Below are positions 33,733-41,184 of a DNA stretch of 64,000 nt, piece after piece. Below the pieces are notes generated by a model. That model saw only the letters and a program-made list of their open reading frames with translations, searched no databases and was not told where the DNA came from. The position numbers were made by a program, and so were the translations under genes. This stretch comes from Dyella sp. 2HG41-7 (GTDB lineage: Bacteria; Pseudomonadota; Gammaproteobacteria; Xanthomonadales; Rhodanobacteraceae). The stretch is from positions 2,046,001 to 2,110,000 of the forward strand of contig NZ_JAJEJV010000004.1 of assembly GCF_021390675.1 (NCBI RefSeq), written 5' to 3'. The first letter of the stretch is position 1; each line of letters begins with the position of its first letter.

Positions 33733-34215
33733 ATGAACCCCGCCACCGAACACCTCTTCGACGCCATCACCGACGCCAACCCAGCCGGCGTCCGCCTCGC
33801 CCTGGCCGAAGGCGCCGACGTCAACGCGCGCCATCCCCTGGGCCAGCTCACGCCGCTGCATCTCGTGTGTTGGATGCACGGGAAGCGCACCTATCGATCC
33901 TTCCACCGCTCGCCCGAGACCGAGCTGATCACCGAACTCCTGCTGGCCGCCGGTGCGGATCCCACCGCCCGCGATGGCATGGGCGCCCTGGCCAAGCGCG
34001 CTGGGATGAATTCGAGCTGCCACATGCCGGCGGCCTGGTGCGAAGGCGGTGACGTGCCCCGGTGCCTGGTGCAGCGCATGGCCGAGCTCACCGCCGCGCA
34101 ACGGTGGCCTGAGCCGGAAACGGATGGCACAGCCAATCCGGCAAACAACGGAAAAGTGGGCTCTTACGTGGGCCGCAACATCTACCGCAAGGATCGCTAC
34201 CGGGTCGCCGCTTGA
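33733..34215 (+). CDS. Ankyrin-repeat protein
   Basis: 160 aa. The first half shows ankyrin units: DANPAGVRLALAEGADVNAR, QLTPLHLVCWMHG, and ELLLAAGADPTARDGMG. Ankyrin repeats bind other proteins. This is one of four ankyrin genes in the element (also 52105, 58705, 59069). Partner unknown. Last gene of the site-4 unit. Confidence 0.7.
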   Translation: MNPATEHLFDAITDANPAGVRLALAEGADVNARHPLGQLTPLHLVCWMHGKRTYRSFHRSPETELITELLLAAGADPTARDGMGALAKRAGMNSSCHMPAAWCEGGDVPRCLVQRMAELTAAQRWPEPETDGTANPANNGKVGSYVGRNIYRKDRYRVAA

Positions 34216-34268
34216 CTCCAGGCGGAAAGGGAATAGTGTCCAGCGTGCAGCAGTGATCTAACGACCAC
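34212..34268 (+). promoter_or_regulatory. Shared promoter-operator, site 5 (parA)
   Basis: -35 TTGACT (34212-34217, inside the ankyrin stop), 16-bp spacer, -10 TAGTGT (34234-34239), operator GTGATCTAACGACCAC (34253-34268) with one changed base. A looser second half-match, GTGACCTAACCACC, begins at 34279. Confidence 0.7.
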
Positions 34269-34313
34269 GGCAAACACAGTGACCTAACCACCCCTACAGC
34301 GAAGGAGCAACCT

Positions 34314-34937
34314 GTGACGCACACGATCCATGTGCACGGCCGCAAAGGCGGATCCACCAAAACCCTCACCACCCTCACGCTCGCCGGTGCCCTTGCCTCC
34401 CTGGGCGCCGACGTGCTGGTGGTGGACCTCGACCCGAACGGTGCCGACGGCGGAAGTTTGCGCTGGGCCTCTCTGGCGCACGCCAATGGTCGGCAGCCCG
34501 CGTTCACCGTGTGCCCGGCCCTCCCGCGCAGGGTAGAGGCGGACGTGGTGATCTTCGACCATCCGCCGGGGCAGCCCAGCCGGTTGCCGGAGGGCTTGAT
34601 CGTGATTCCTACATCCTTGGATCCAGGCAATGTCATTTCGGCGATGAGGCTTCAGGCGCAGTTGGCTAAGCGGAAGCCTGCGCCCATCGTGGTGGCCAGC
34701 CGCGTGCGCCTCGATCGTGCGGAGCCCCGGAAGATGCTGGCGCAGCTCGAAGGCGTCCACGCCGTCCGGGATCGGGCGATCTACCCGACGAGCTACGGCG
34801 CGGGACAGACGATCTACGACATGTCCGGGCCGCATGCCGAAGCCGCACGCCAGGAGCATTTGCCGGTGGTGCAGCAGGTGTTGGCCGCCCTGGGGAACCC
34901 GACCTTTGCGCCGGTCCAGGCAGGAGGGGTATCGTGA
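34314..34937 (+). CDS. parA: ParA-family partition ATPase
   Basis: 207 aa from GTG 34314 (ribosome site AAGGAG). Deviant Walker A GRKGGSTKTLTTLTLAGALA at residues 9-28 (K11 and K16 of the KGGxxKT pattern), Walker A' VLVVDLDPNGADGG, and VVIFDHPPG as motif B. Plasmid-type ParA moves DNA by nucleoid binding; in integrative elements it stabilises the excised form. It overlaps the next gene by 4 nt and is controlled by promoter site 5. Confidence 0.85.
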   Translation: MTHTIHVHGRKGGSTKTLTTLTLAGALASLGADVLVVDLDPNGADGGSLRWASLAHANGRQPAFTVCPALPRRVEADVVIFDHPPGQPSRLPEGLIVIPTSLDPGNVISAMRLQAQLAKRKPAPIVVASRVRLDRAEPRKMLAQLEGVHAVRDRAIYPTSYGAGQTIYDMSGPHAEAARQEHLPVVQQVLAALGNPTFAPVQAGGVS

Positions 34938-35569
34938 ACCAGAGGTCAGAAGGTATCTTGTCGCCATCCCAACCCGCTTGGATGGCCGAAGCTGTGAAGA
35001 TCAATCGTGACGAAAATGGACGCCGGAAGCCACGAAAGGCGAACCAGGAGGCGCGGCAGAGTGTTCAGGGCCAAACCTTCAAGTTCGAGGAAATCACTGG
35101 CAACGGCAGCGTGTTCATGGGTGCCGAAATCCGCGCGGATGCCCGAGGCACCCAGGTGGCCTTCCACCCCGAGCTGGCGAAGCGGCTCAAGGACGTCACG
35201 CACAACGTCAACTGGTCCACGGCGCCGATGGCCTTGGCGGATTACGCGATGGACCAGTTGAAAGGCAAGCGCGTCACGTTTGTCGCCCGGGACGCAGACA
35301 AGGGCACGGGGCCGCTGGTCACTTATACGCTCGCAGACACCCGGGGCACGCGCATTGTGATGGAAGGCAAGATGCCCGTGTGTGGCAATGAAGGCCGGCG
35401 CCGTGTGGCGGTTCCCCTCGACGTTCGCCGTCGCATCGAAGCGGCCATCGATGACACTTTGCCATTCAGTCATGCCGTGATGGCGTTGACGTGCTGGGCG
35501 CTGGATGACTTGAAACGGCGCAAGAAGACGCTGGTGGTGCCCAAGCGTGAAGGTGAAGAGGAAGCGTGA
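34934..35569 (+). CDS. Putative partition partner with internally duplicated domain
   Basis: 211 aa from GTG 34934, overlapping parA. Not a classical ParB: no ParB nuclease motif. Two segments align with one another: VAFHPELAKRLKDV...MALADYAMDQLKGKR (residues 75-113) and VAVPLDVRRRIEAA...MALTCWALDDLKRRK (158-197). The helices MALxxxAxDxLK could form an RHH-like or helical DNA-binding unit in tandem. Position after parA suggests a centromere-binding protein. A terminator follows. Confidence 0.65.
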   Translation: MNQRSEGILSPSQPAWMAEAVKINRDENGRRKPRKANQEARQSVQGQTFKFEEITGNGSVFMGAEIRADARGTQVAFHPELAKRLKDVTHNVNWSTAPMALADYAMDQLKGKRVTFVARDADKGTGPLVTYTLADTRGTRIVMEGKMPVCGNEGRRRVAVPLDVRRRIEAAIDDTLPFSHAVMALTCWALDDLKRRKKTLVVPKREGEEEA

Positions 35570-35575
35570 ACAAAG

Positions 35576-35598
35576 AGCCGGGGCAACCCGGCTTTTTT
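35576..35598 (+). terminator. Terminator (copy 2 of a repeated terminator)
   Basis: AGCCGGG-gcaa-CCCGGCT then TTTT; same as the one at 29042 apart from the loop. Confidence 0.88.
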
Positions 35599-35604
35599 GT
35601 GCGC

Positions 35605-35780
35605 GATTGAAAACCAGGTCGCTGCGCGGCTGATCCCAAGAGCAAAGGCGCAGACGGGAAGAGCAGGGCGCATGGCTCGGCAAGGCCTCGCCTGGGGCGC
35701 GCCAGTTGAAAAACATCGATAGAACGAAGGGGCCGGGTTGTAGGAAAACACCCACGCAACGCGTTGTCGATTTCAGTAGT
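35605..35780 (+). repeat. Dispersed element repeat, copy B (full length)
   Basis: Order: GCGGCTGATCCCAAGAGCAA, GGGAAGAGCAGGGC, GGCTCGGCAAGGCCTCGCC, TTGAAAAACATCGAT, TGTAGGAAAACACCCACGCA, GTTGTCGAT. The first ~100 nt match copy C at 40555 nearly base for base. It runs straight into promoter site 6. Confidence 0.8.
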
Positions 35781-35788
35781 TGTAGGTC

Positions 35789-35843
35789 TTGCGCATCTCG
35801 AAAATCGGCCTACGTTGGAATCATGAAGTGATCGTTCGATCAC
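35789..35843 (+). promoter_or_regulatory. Shared promoter-operator, site 6
   Basis: -35 TTGCGC (35789-35794), 16-bp spacer, -10 TACGTT (35811-35816), operator GTGATCGTTCGATCAC (35828-35843), the same palindrome as sites 2 and 3 read from the other strand. Confidence 0.8.
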
Positions 35844-35868
35844 GCCTAATCCAACCGAGGAGATACCC

Positions 35869-36102
35869 ATGAGCAACTATTTTTCCAGCGCCTCCGACGC
35901 CGCTTCTTTCATGAGCAAGCTGTTGCGCAACGACTATTTCCAGGACTTCTCGGCCCAAGACCGCGTCGAGGATCCGGATGGGATCTATGCGATTGAAGCA
36001 GAGATGCCGCACTGGGGCGAAATGGAGCGCGAGGCATTCGGGTTGTTTGCTGAAGCCACCCCTGCCGAGCGCGCCGAGCTTTTCGAGACCTGGGGTAACT
36101 GA
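35869..36102 (+). CDS. Small acidic hypothetical protein
   Basis: 77 aa from ATG 35869 (ribosome site GAGGAGAT). Acidic and helical (AEMPHWGEMEREAFGLFAEA). No family recognised. First gene under promoter site 6. Confidence 0.6.
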   Translation: MSNYFSSASDAASFMSKLLRNDYFQDFSAQDRVEDPDGIYAIEAEMPHWGEMEREAFGLFAEATPAERAELFETWGN

Positions 36103-36188
36103 GCAACAAGGGCGCCAGAACCCCCTGGCGCCTTCCCCCTCGCACCACCCGCAAGACCCCCCACACCCAGCACCAAGAGGACCCCGCC

Positions 36189-36500
36189 ATGACCACCTCG
36201 ACCTACACCACCCCCATCTACGACACCGCCCCTGGCGGCCACTCCCTCTTCGAGACTTTCCTTGTCATCGTGCTGCTGGCCATGCTCAGCGCCGGGGCTT
36301 GGTATGTCTTTGGCCAGATGCCGGCTTACGGTGGCCAGCCGACGCCACCGCCGGTGAACACGCTAGTCATGGCCCCCGCACCTGCGCCGCTGTGCTTCGA
36401 CCGCACGCGTGAGCAAGTCATCGCCCAAGGTGCCGAGGCGGGTTGCCCGACGGACCCGATGGCCTATCACCCGGCCACCCTGCGCGCCAACCAGGGTTGA
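36189..36500 (+). CDS. Small membrane protein
   Basis: 103 aa with one membrane helix near the N-terminus (TFLVIVLLAMLSAGAWYVFG) and a Pro-rich outer part with two cysteines (PLCFDR, AGCPTDP). AAGAGG ribosome site. No family recognised. Confidence 0.55.
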   Translation: MTTSTYTTPIYDTAPGGHSLFETFLVIVLLAMLSAGAWYVFGQMPAYGGQPTPPPVNTLVMAPAPAPLCFDRTREQVIAQGAEAGCPTDPMAYHPATLRANQG

Positions 36501-36510
36501 GGAGGGTGGC

Positions 36511-36897
36511 ATGCACAAGACCCAAACCTACTTGGAAGCCCTCACGGCCTGGGAGCACGGCGAACGCGCCTACCCACCGGTCTATCCAGACCTCAACGCT
36601 TTGCCCGTGGACTACCTGGCGCCCCGATTGATCGGTGCCTTGCGCAAACGCCAGGTGCGGTTTCTCCGCGAAAATGGCATGCCGTCCAAAGAGGCCTTTG
36701 ACCTGGCCGGCGAACTCTACCCGGACAACCCGGTGTTGTTGGCCATGGCTGCCCGCGACCAGGCGGACCGCTACCGCATCGTCCGGGAGCATGTGCACCA
36801 GACCGACGCCAGCGCATACGACCTGGAACAGATCGACAAGCTCAACAAGTGGCCCGTCAGCTTCGGCCTGGGCGTCTACGTCGGGGGTGTCCAATGA
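36511..36897 (+). CDS. Hypothetical protein
   Basis: 128 aa from ATG 36511 (GGAGGGTGGC). Helical N-terminal part with a motif RKRQVRFLRENGMPSKEAFD, which resembles a small HTH-like unit. Its stop overlaps the next start by 4 nt. No family recognised. Confidence 0.55.
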   Translation: MHKTQTYLEALTAWEHGERAYPPVYPDLNALPVDYLAPRLIGALRKRQVRFLRENGMPSKEAFDLAGELYPDNPVLLAMAARDQADRYRIVREHVHQTDASAYDLEQIDKLNKWPVSFGLGVYVGGVQ

Positions 36898-37088
36898 TCG
36901 CCGGACATCCGGTTCGGCTGCCGGACGGAACCTGGGGCGCCTGCATCAACGGAGTCGATGACGTGCAACCCAATGATCGCGTGGCCATGACCTCTGCACG
37001 AGGGGAGACCTGGACCGCCGCGGTCACGGACGTCATCGAGAGCTACCGCGGCACCTTCCTGGTGAAAGTGCGACGGTTGGCCCCTTGA
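36894..37088 (+). CDS. Small hypothetical protein, paralogue of the 32091 gene
   Basis: 64 aa from ATG 36894, overlapping the preceding stop. LPDGTWGACIN and DVQPNDRV match the 32091 product. The stop overlaps the -35 region of promoter site 7. Function unknown. Confidence 0.55.
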   Translation: MIAGHPVRLPDGTWGACINGVDDVQPNDRVAMTSARGETWTAAVTDVIESYRGTFLVKVRRLAP

Positions 37089-37138
37089 CGATTGTGAACT
37101 TCGGCCTAGCTTGAAAATAACTGTGATCGAACGACCCC
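37085..37138 (+). promoter_or_regulatory. Shared promoter-operator, site 7
   Basis: -35 TTGACG (37085-37090), 16-bp spacer, -10 TAGCTT (37107-37112), operator GTGATCGAACGACCCC (37123-37138); the right half is degenerate, so binding may be weaker. Confidence 0.65.
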
Positions 37139-37154
37139 TGTAAGGAGCCCCGCC

Positions 37155-37295
37155 ATGCACCTGCAACCCATCGACCCGCATTCCATGCTTAAACCCATCC
37201 TGGTGATGGCTCTGATGTGCTGGGGGCTTCTGACCGTCGCGCTCACCGATCACCCGCACCCCCATCCAATCCCCGTGGCTCAGGAGGCCCAGTGA
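37155..37295 (+). CDS. Very small membrane peptide
   Basis: 46 aa from ATG 37155 (TAAGGAG upstream). One hydrophobic helix (PILVMALMCWGLLTVAL), then a His/Pro tail (DHPHPHPIP). Its TGA overlaps the GTG of the HTH gene (GTGA), so the two are coupled. No family recognised. Confidence 0.5.
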   Translation: MHLQPIDPHSMLKPILVMALMCWGLLTVALTDHPHPHPIPVAQEAQ

Positions 37296-37702
37296 AAACC
37301 CAGAAGCTCAACCCATCCCAAGTGCGCGCCGCCCTCCTGGCTGGTGAACACGACGTCACCATTGCTCGCGCCCAAGGGGTGACCCGACAGCGCATCAGCC
37401 AACTTCGGCACGAATGGGGCATCCCATCCCACCGGGCCCCGATCGACGTAAAGGTTGTGCGCCCGCTGGTCATGAAGGGCCTGGGAGATTGCGAAATCGG
37501 GCGACGGTTGGGTGTCACGGATAACCGAGTGCGCCACCTCCGGCACACCCACGGCTGGCCCACGGCCATCCGGATCCGGGAGCAGCAGGTCCGTGCCGCC
37601 TCACAGCATCACGTCACCCAGCGAGAGATTGCGGAACGCGTGGGCCTGTCGGAAGCCACCGTGGGCGACATCCGGCGACGGTTGGGGTTGAGCGACGTTT
37701 AA
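37292..37702 (+). CDS. DNA-binding protein with three HTH repeats
   Basis: 136 aa from GTG 37292. Three helix-turn-helix units about 45 residues apart: TIARAQGVTRQRISQLRHEW (23-42), EIGRRLGVTDNRVRHLRHTH (68-87), and EIAERVGLSEATVGDIRRRL (112-131). Each resembles the homeodomain-like units of resolvases and transposases, but no catalytic domain is present. It is a candidate regulator of the shared operators. The 41185 gene encodes a second protein of this design. Confidence 0.75.
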   Translation: MKTQKLNPSQVRAALLAGEHDVTIARAQGVTRQRISQLRHEWGIPSHRAPIDVKVVRPLVMKGLGDCEIGRRLGVTDNRVRHLRHTHGWPTAIRIREQQVRAASQHHVTQREIAERVGLSEATVGDIRRRLGLSDV

Positions 37703-37722
37703 AAAGTGGGACAGCGGTCATC

Positions 37723-37778
37723 TTGACGACCTCGAAGATCGGCCTAGCGTTTCAGTAAGACTGTGATCTAACGATCAC
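37723..37778 (+). promoter_or_regulatory. Shared promoter-operator, site 8
   Basis: -35 TTGACG (37723-37728), 16-bp spacer, -10 TAGCGT (37745-37750), operator GTGATCTAACGATCAC (37763-37778). Confidence 0.8.
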
Positions 37779-37810
37779 GTAAATCGAAAAATCCACATCG
37801 GAGACCCGCC

Positions 37811-38104
37811 GTGACAAACAAGATCGTCGTTCTGAAAGACCAACGCACTCCCGTTGAAGGGACCCCTTATGTCATAGACGAATTTCAGGCTTTGGTTGCC
37901 CAGGACGGCATGGGCACCCTGGCCGCTGATTTCCAGCCCATGAAAGCTCACCTGACCAGCAAGACCGCACCACTGTTTCCGATGCCGGACTCGATCCCGG
38001 AGCGCAAAGTCATCATCGACCAAGCCCTGAGCATCCTGCGCGGACTGCGCGCCCGCGATGCCGAGAGTGCGGCGACGCTGGCCAACGAAGTCTTGGGCTA
38101 CTGA
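37811..38104 (+). CDS. Hypothetical protein
   Basis: 97 aa from GTG 37811 (CGGAGAC upstream). No signal or membrane segment; the C-terminal half is helical (IIDQALSILRGLRARDAESA). First gene behind promoter site 8. No family recognised. Confidence 0.55.
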   Translation: MTNKIVVLKDQRTPVEGTPYVIDEFQALVAQDGMGTLAADFQPMKAHLTSKTAPLFPMPDSIPERKVIIDQALSILRGLRARDAESAATLANEVLGY

Positions 38105-38182
38105 TCCCGCACAACCCTCACCCTCGGTGGGCATCGATTTCATCGCCCACTGATCCCTCAAACACAACCAAGGAGCAACCCC

Positions 38183-38581
38183 ATGAATATCTATGCAGAA
38201 GCGGGCATCTATCTGTCCGTCGTCATGATCGGAATGCCAGCCTACTTTTATTCAATGAATGTTCTGCTCAACTCCCTGGACGACCGCCGGCAGGCAAAAC
38301 GCCAAGCCAAGCTCAATGCCCAAATGGCCCGTGTGGCAGCTCGTATCAAGACACATGTGGTGGCCATCCCTCACACCCCCATCGAGCCGCCCCACAGCAT
38401 CTGGGATGAGTGGTCGGAAATCGTGATCGCCTTGGCCAAGCGTGAAGGGTTGCCCCTGAACACGTTTGAGGAGTGCCGAGAAGCCGTGGCCCTCTGGCAA
38501 CCGCACCTGGATGAAGGCCTGGGCCAGTCGGTGGCGGCCACCATGGCTTACCGGTTGAAACACTTGCGACTGGTCGCCTGA
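38183..38581 (+). CDS. Membrane-anchored hypothetical protein
   Basis: 132 aa. One N-terminal membrane helix (AGIYLSVVMIGMPAYFYSM), a basic coiled segment (DDRRQAKRQAKLNAQMARVAARI, in part) and a soluble C-terminus. AAGGAGCAACC ribosome site. No family recognised. Confidence 0.55.
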   Translation: MNIYAEAGIYLSVVMIGMPAYFYSMNVLLNSLDDRRQAKRQAKLNAQMARVAARIKTHVVAIPHTPIEPPHSIWDEWSEIVIALAKREGLPLNTFEECREAVALWQPHLDEGLGQSVAATMAYRLKHLRLVA

Positions 38582-38663
38582 CCCCGCTGTAACTCGCCGG
38601 AGGCGGATCCAACCCGCCAATGATCCGCTCCGGCGCCCCACAAACGAATCCAAAGACCCCGCC

Positions 38664-39077
38664 ATGCGTCTTTTCCTCATCGTCCTCATCTATCTGTTGC
38701 CAACACTGGCCAGCGCCGGCAGCGTCACCGCAACCCTCGAAATCCGAGCCACGGTGGTCGCAAGTTGCAACGTCTCCACTCAGCCGCTCACCCTCACCCC
38801 GCACTCCACCGGTTCCGCATCCCCAACCGGCACCGTCACCGCCGGGAGCATCGACCTGCGTTGCACACGCGGCACCCCCGTCACCGTTTCCCTGGAACAG
38901 GGGCCGCTTACCGGACCGGGCGGGGCAACGCTGGCCTACACGCTCAGCGCGCCGAGCTCGGCGATCGGGCAGGGAGCGCGTGTGGTGTCCCTGCCGGTGA
39001 CCGGGAACGTGCAGGGTGGGCAGGAGGTGCCGGTGGGGGACTACGCGGGAACGGCGGTTGTGCGGGTGACCTACTGA
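38664..39077 (+). CDS. Secreted SCPU (spore coat U)-domain-like protein
   Basis: 137 aa with a signal peptide (LFLIVLIYLLPTLASA|GSV). The mature protein reads ATLEIRATVVASCNVSTQPL, IDLRCTRGTPVTVSLEQG, LPVTGNVQGGQEVPVGDYAG and ends VRVTY. This is the pattern of SCPU-domain proteins, which form chaperone-usher-like (Csu) surface fibres. No chaperone or usher gene is nearby. It overlaps the convergent gene by 7 nt. Confidence 0.72.
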   Translation: MRLFLIVLIYLLPTLASAGSVTATLEIRATVVASCNVSTQPLTLTPHSTGSASPTGTVTAGSIDLRCTRGTPVTVSLEQGPLTGPGGATLAYTLSAPSSAIGQGARVVSLPVTGNVQGGQEVPVGDYAGTAVVRVTY

Positions 39078-40489
39078 CCCATCCCGTCATTGCTGTCGTG
39101 GGTTTCCTGAAACGCCAGCTCCTCTGCCAGTGGGATAGGATCGTCAGCCGGCTGGATGAGGGTGCGCGACTTGAGGATGCTGTGTTTGAAGAAACGCTGG
39201 CAATCCATGACCCCATCGACCGGAAGCCAGTGGTCGGCTTCGGGAAAGAGCGCTGGATTGATGGGGTGTTTGGCGTTGGGATTGTGGAAAACCTCCAACT
39301 CGGCCGTCCAGGGCTCGTAGGGATAGGGAGTCCAGAGCGCACGGTATTCATCCGTGTTCACGTCCATGCTGAAAGGGATGCCCCGCAAGGCCCCTGGGGT
39401 GAAATCAGCGAACTCCCCAATCCGCACATAGCGAAAATCCCCGGTGGGACCCCCGAAGGACATCGGCACGCGGCTGAGCTTGGCGAGCGTTGCCCCGTTA
39501 GAGAAGATCACGGCCGACAGGTCTACCCCTTCCGGTCTGAGGAAGAGCCCAGCGGGAATGTGCTGATCTCCCAGCAGCGTTTCGACGTCCTCATGCACCG
39601 CCACCGTTTTTCCATCTACATCCACTTCGCGGGCGTAGATCCCGTAGAGATACCCCATTAACGCGGAGCGGCTCCACACCATCGAACCCGGTGCGTGGAA
39701 ATCGGCGACCGCGAGCGCAAAGGGCCGTCCCGCAACATGGGGCATCTGCGCGTAGCCCTTTTCCATCTTGCTCTTGATCGTTTTTGCAAATCGAACCGCC
39801 GCCGTGCCCAGCATCAGCTCCCGGCGCTCGGTGGGCATCGGGGTTTCCTTGGCTTTGGCGTGGTCGTAACGCACCGCAGGATTGGCGGTCACGGCCTCGA
39901 CCCATGCCTCACCTCCCTTGCGATTGGACACATGAAAATCAGGTGAGGGATGGTCCTGAGTCACCAGGAGCCCCTGCTCGCGGAAGCTGGCCAGCAACAG
40001 TGCTTCCCACAGTCGGGTGTGGAAATTCTCCGTGCGGCAGTCGCTGGCCCAGTTGTCGTCGGGGTTCGGTAGGGCCAGATACAACTGATTGAGCATCCAC
40101 GCGCCGCGCTCACGAAAGGGGTGAGCCAGAAGCTTGAAGATGCCGCTGGGCTCTTTGCCTCTGAAATCGGGGAGTGCAGGGCGCCTTTTCACGCCAGGTG
40201 GAACGGGGACCCGGTCTGCGTTTTCGTCGCACGCCTGGCGAAGGATCTCCATGGCCTCCTCTTCGGTGAAAGCATCGTCCTCCCGACGAAGCACGGCCCA
40301 GACGTCGTCGACCCGCCGCCGCATGATCAGGACGCCATGCCGCTGCGAGGTTGCATTCCGGGTCAGCGCGCCAACGGTGATCCCATCCGCACCCGCCCAG
40401 GCGTTGACCGGAGGGTTCTCGCCGAAGCCCAGGCCGCGCGGCAGCGAGAGGGCGAACACATCGAAAATGCTGCGGGGAAGCGGATCCAT
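39071..40489 (-). CDS. Large hypothetical protein with possible PD-(D/E)xK nuclease core
   Basis: 472 aa from ATG 40489 (AGGGATGG upstream); an in-frame ATG lies at 40498. The longer frame to 40687 crosses dispersed repeat C. Residues 153-201 read RTENFHTRLWEALLLASF, then SPDFHV and GEAWVEAV, which could supply E162, D184 and E198 of a PD-(D/E)xK fold, with Val instead of Lys. No methylase or partner gene is adjacent. A single large gene opposite to its neighbours is typical of cargo such as defence. Function not proven. Confidence 0.55.
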   Translation of the reverse strand: MDPLPRSIFDVFALSLPRGLGFGENPPVNAWAGADGITVGALTRNATSQRHGVLIMRRRVDDVWAVLRREDDAFTEEEAMEILRQACDENADRVPVPPGVKRRPALPDFRGKEPSGIFKLLAHPFRERGAWMLNQLYLALPNPDDNWASDCRTENFHTRLWEALLLASFREQGLLVTQDHPSPDFHVSNRKGGEAWVEAVTANPAVRYDHAKAKETPMPTERRELMLGTAAVRFAKTIKSKMEKGYAQMPHVAGRPFALAVADFHAPGSMVWSRSALMGYLYGIYAREVDVDGKTVAVHEDVETLLGDQHIPAGLFLRPEGVDLSAVIFSNGATLAKLSRVPMSFGGPTGDFRYVRIGEFADFTPGALRGIPFSMDVNTDEYRALWTPYPYEPWTAELEVFHNPNAKHPINPALFPEADHWLPVDGVMDCQRFFKHSILKSRTLIQPADDPIPLAEELAFQETHDSNDGMGQ

Positions 40490-40740
40490 GGCAACCATCC
40501 CTGTGGTGTTGTGCCGAACATACCGAACGCATGGGGGCGGGTCACCTGTCCGGCCGCTCCGCGGCTGATCCCAAGAGCAAAGGCGCTGGTGGGGAAGAGC
40601 AGGGCGCAAGGCTCGGCATGGCCTCGCCGGGGCACCACTTGAAAAACATCGATGGTGAACGTGGGTGGAGTGTAGGAAAAGACCCACGCAATGCGTTGTC
40701 GATGGCGCACAAAAAGATTGAAATTATTTTCCTGAAAAGG
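40490..40740 (+). repeat. Dispersed element repeat, copy C (full length)
   Basis: GCGGCTGATCCCAAGAGCAA, GGGGAAGAGCAGGGC, GGCTCGGCATGGCCTCGCC, TTGAAAAACATCGAT, TGTAGGAAAAGACCCACGCA, GTTGTCGAT in the same order as copy B. The repeat also holds the 5' flank of the minus-strand gene that starts at 40489. Confidence 0.78.
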
Positions 40741-40741
40741 C

Positions 40742-40798
40742 TTGACAGATTTTCAGGCGAGCCTAGGTTGGAGTCATGAGGTGTGATCTATGAATCAC
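40742..40798 (+). promoter_or_regulatory. Shared promoter-operator, site 9
   Basis: -35 TTGACA (40742-40747), 16-bp spacer, -10 TAGGTT (40764-40769), operator GTGATCTATGAATCAC (40783-40798) inside a longer palindrome GTGTGATCTATGAATCACAC. The -35 is a consensus hexamer, so this may be the strongest of the set. Confidence 0.75.
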
Positions 40799-40853
40799 AC
40801 AACGACTTAGCCACCGCACGGGTGGCACACACAACCCAATCGAGGAAATCACT

Positions 40854-41129
40854 ATGAAAATCCACGCTGAAATCATCACCTCCGAAGCCCGCTACATCGT
40901 GGTCGAGACTGGCACGAGTAGCGGCGGCAAGTGGGGCTTCCCGGTCAAATTGAGCACCGTAAAGCTGCCCGTGGGTGTCGAGTATGTGCATGCCCGCCAG
41001 GCGACTGCTGAAGTCATCGAGAGCTGGAAGGTGGACTCGCGCAACCAGGGCCCGAAGTCGAATTACGGCCGCACGCTGCAAGCGCTGATCCAGGAGCTGC
41101 CCGGTCACGCGTTTCCAAAGGCCGCCTGA
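40854..41129 (+). CDS. Hypothetical protein
   Basis: 91 aa from ATG 40854 (CGAGGAAAT). Beta-rich first half (EARYIVVETGTSSGGKWGFPV), helical tail. No family recognised. First gene behind promoter site 9. Confidence 0.58.
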   Translation: MKIHAEIITSEARYIVVETGTSSGGKWGFPVKLSTVKLPVGVEYVHARQATAEVIESWKVDSRNQGPKSNYGRTLQALIQELPGHAFPKAA

Positions 41130-41184
41130 TCCCACCCATCCACAAACGAGGGCCGGCATGGAGGCTGGCCCGAAGGAGACTGAC

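Noticed and set aside
40490-40687. 66-codon N-terminal extension of the 39071-40489 gene
   Set aside because: It lies inside dispersed repeat C, which is present elsewhere without the gene.
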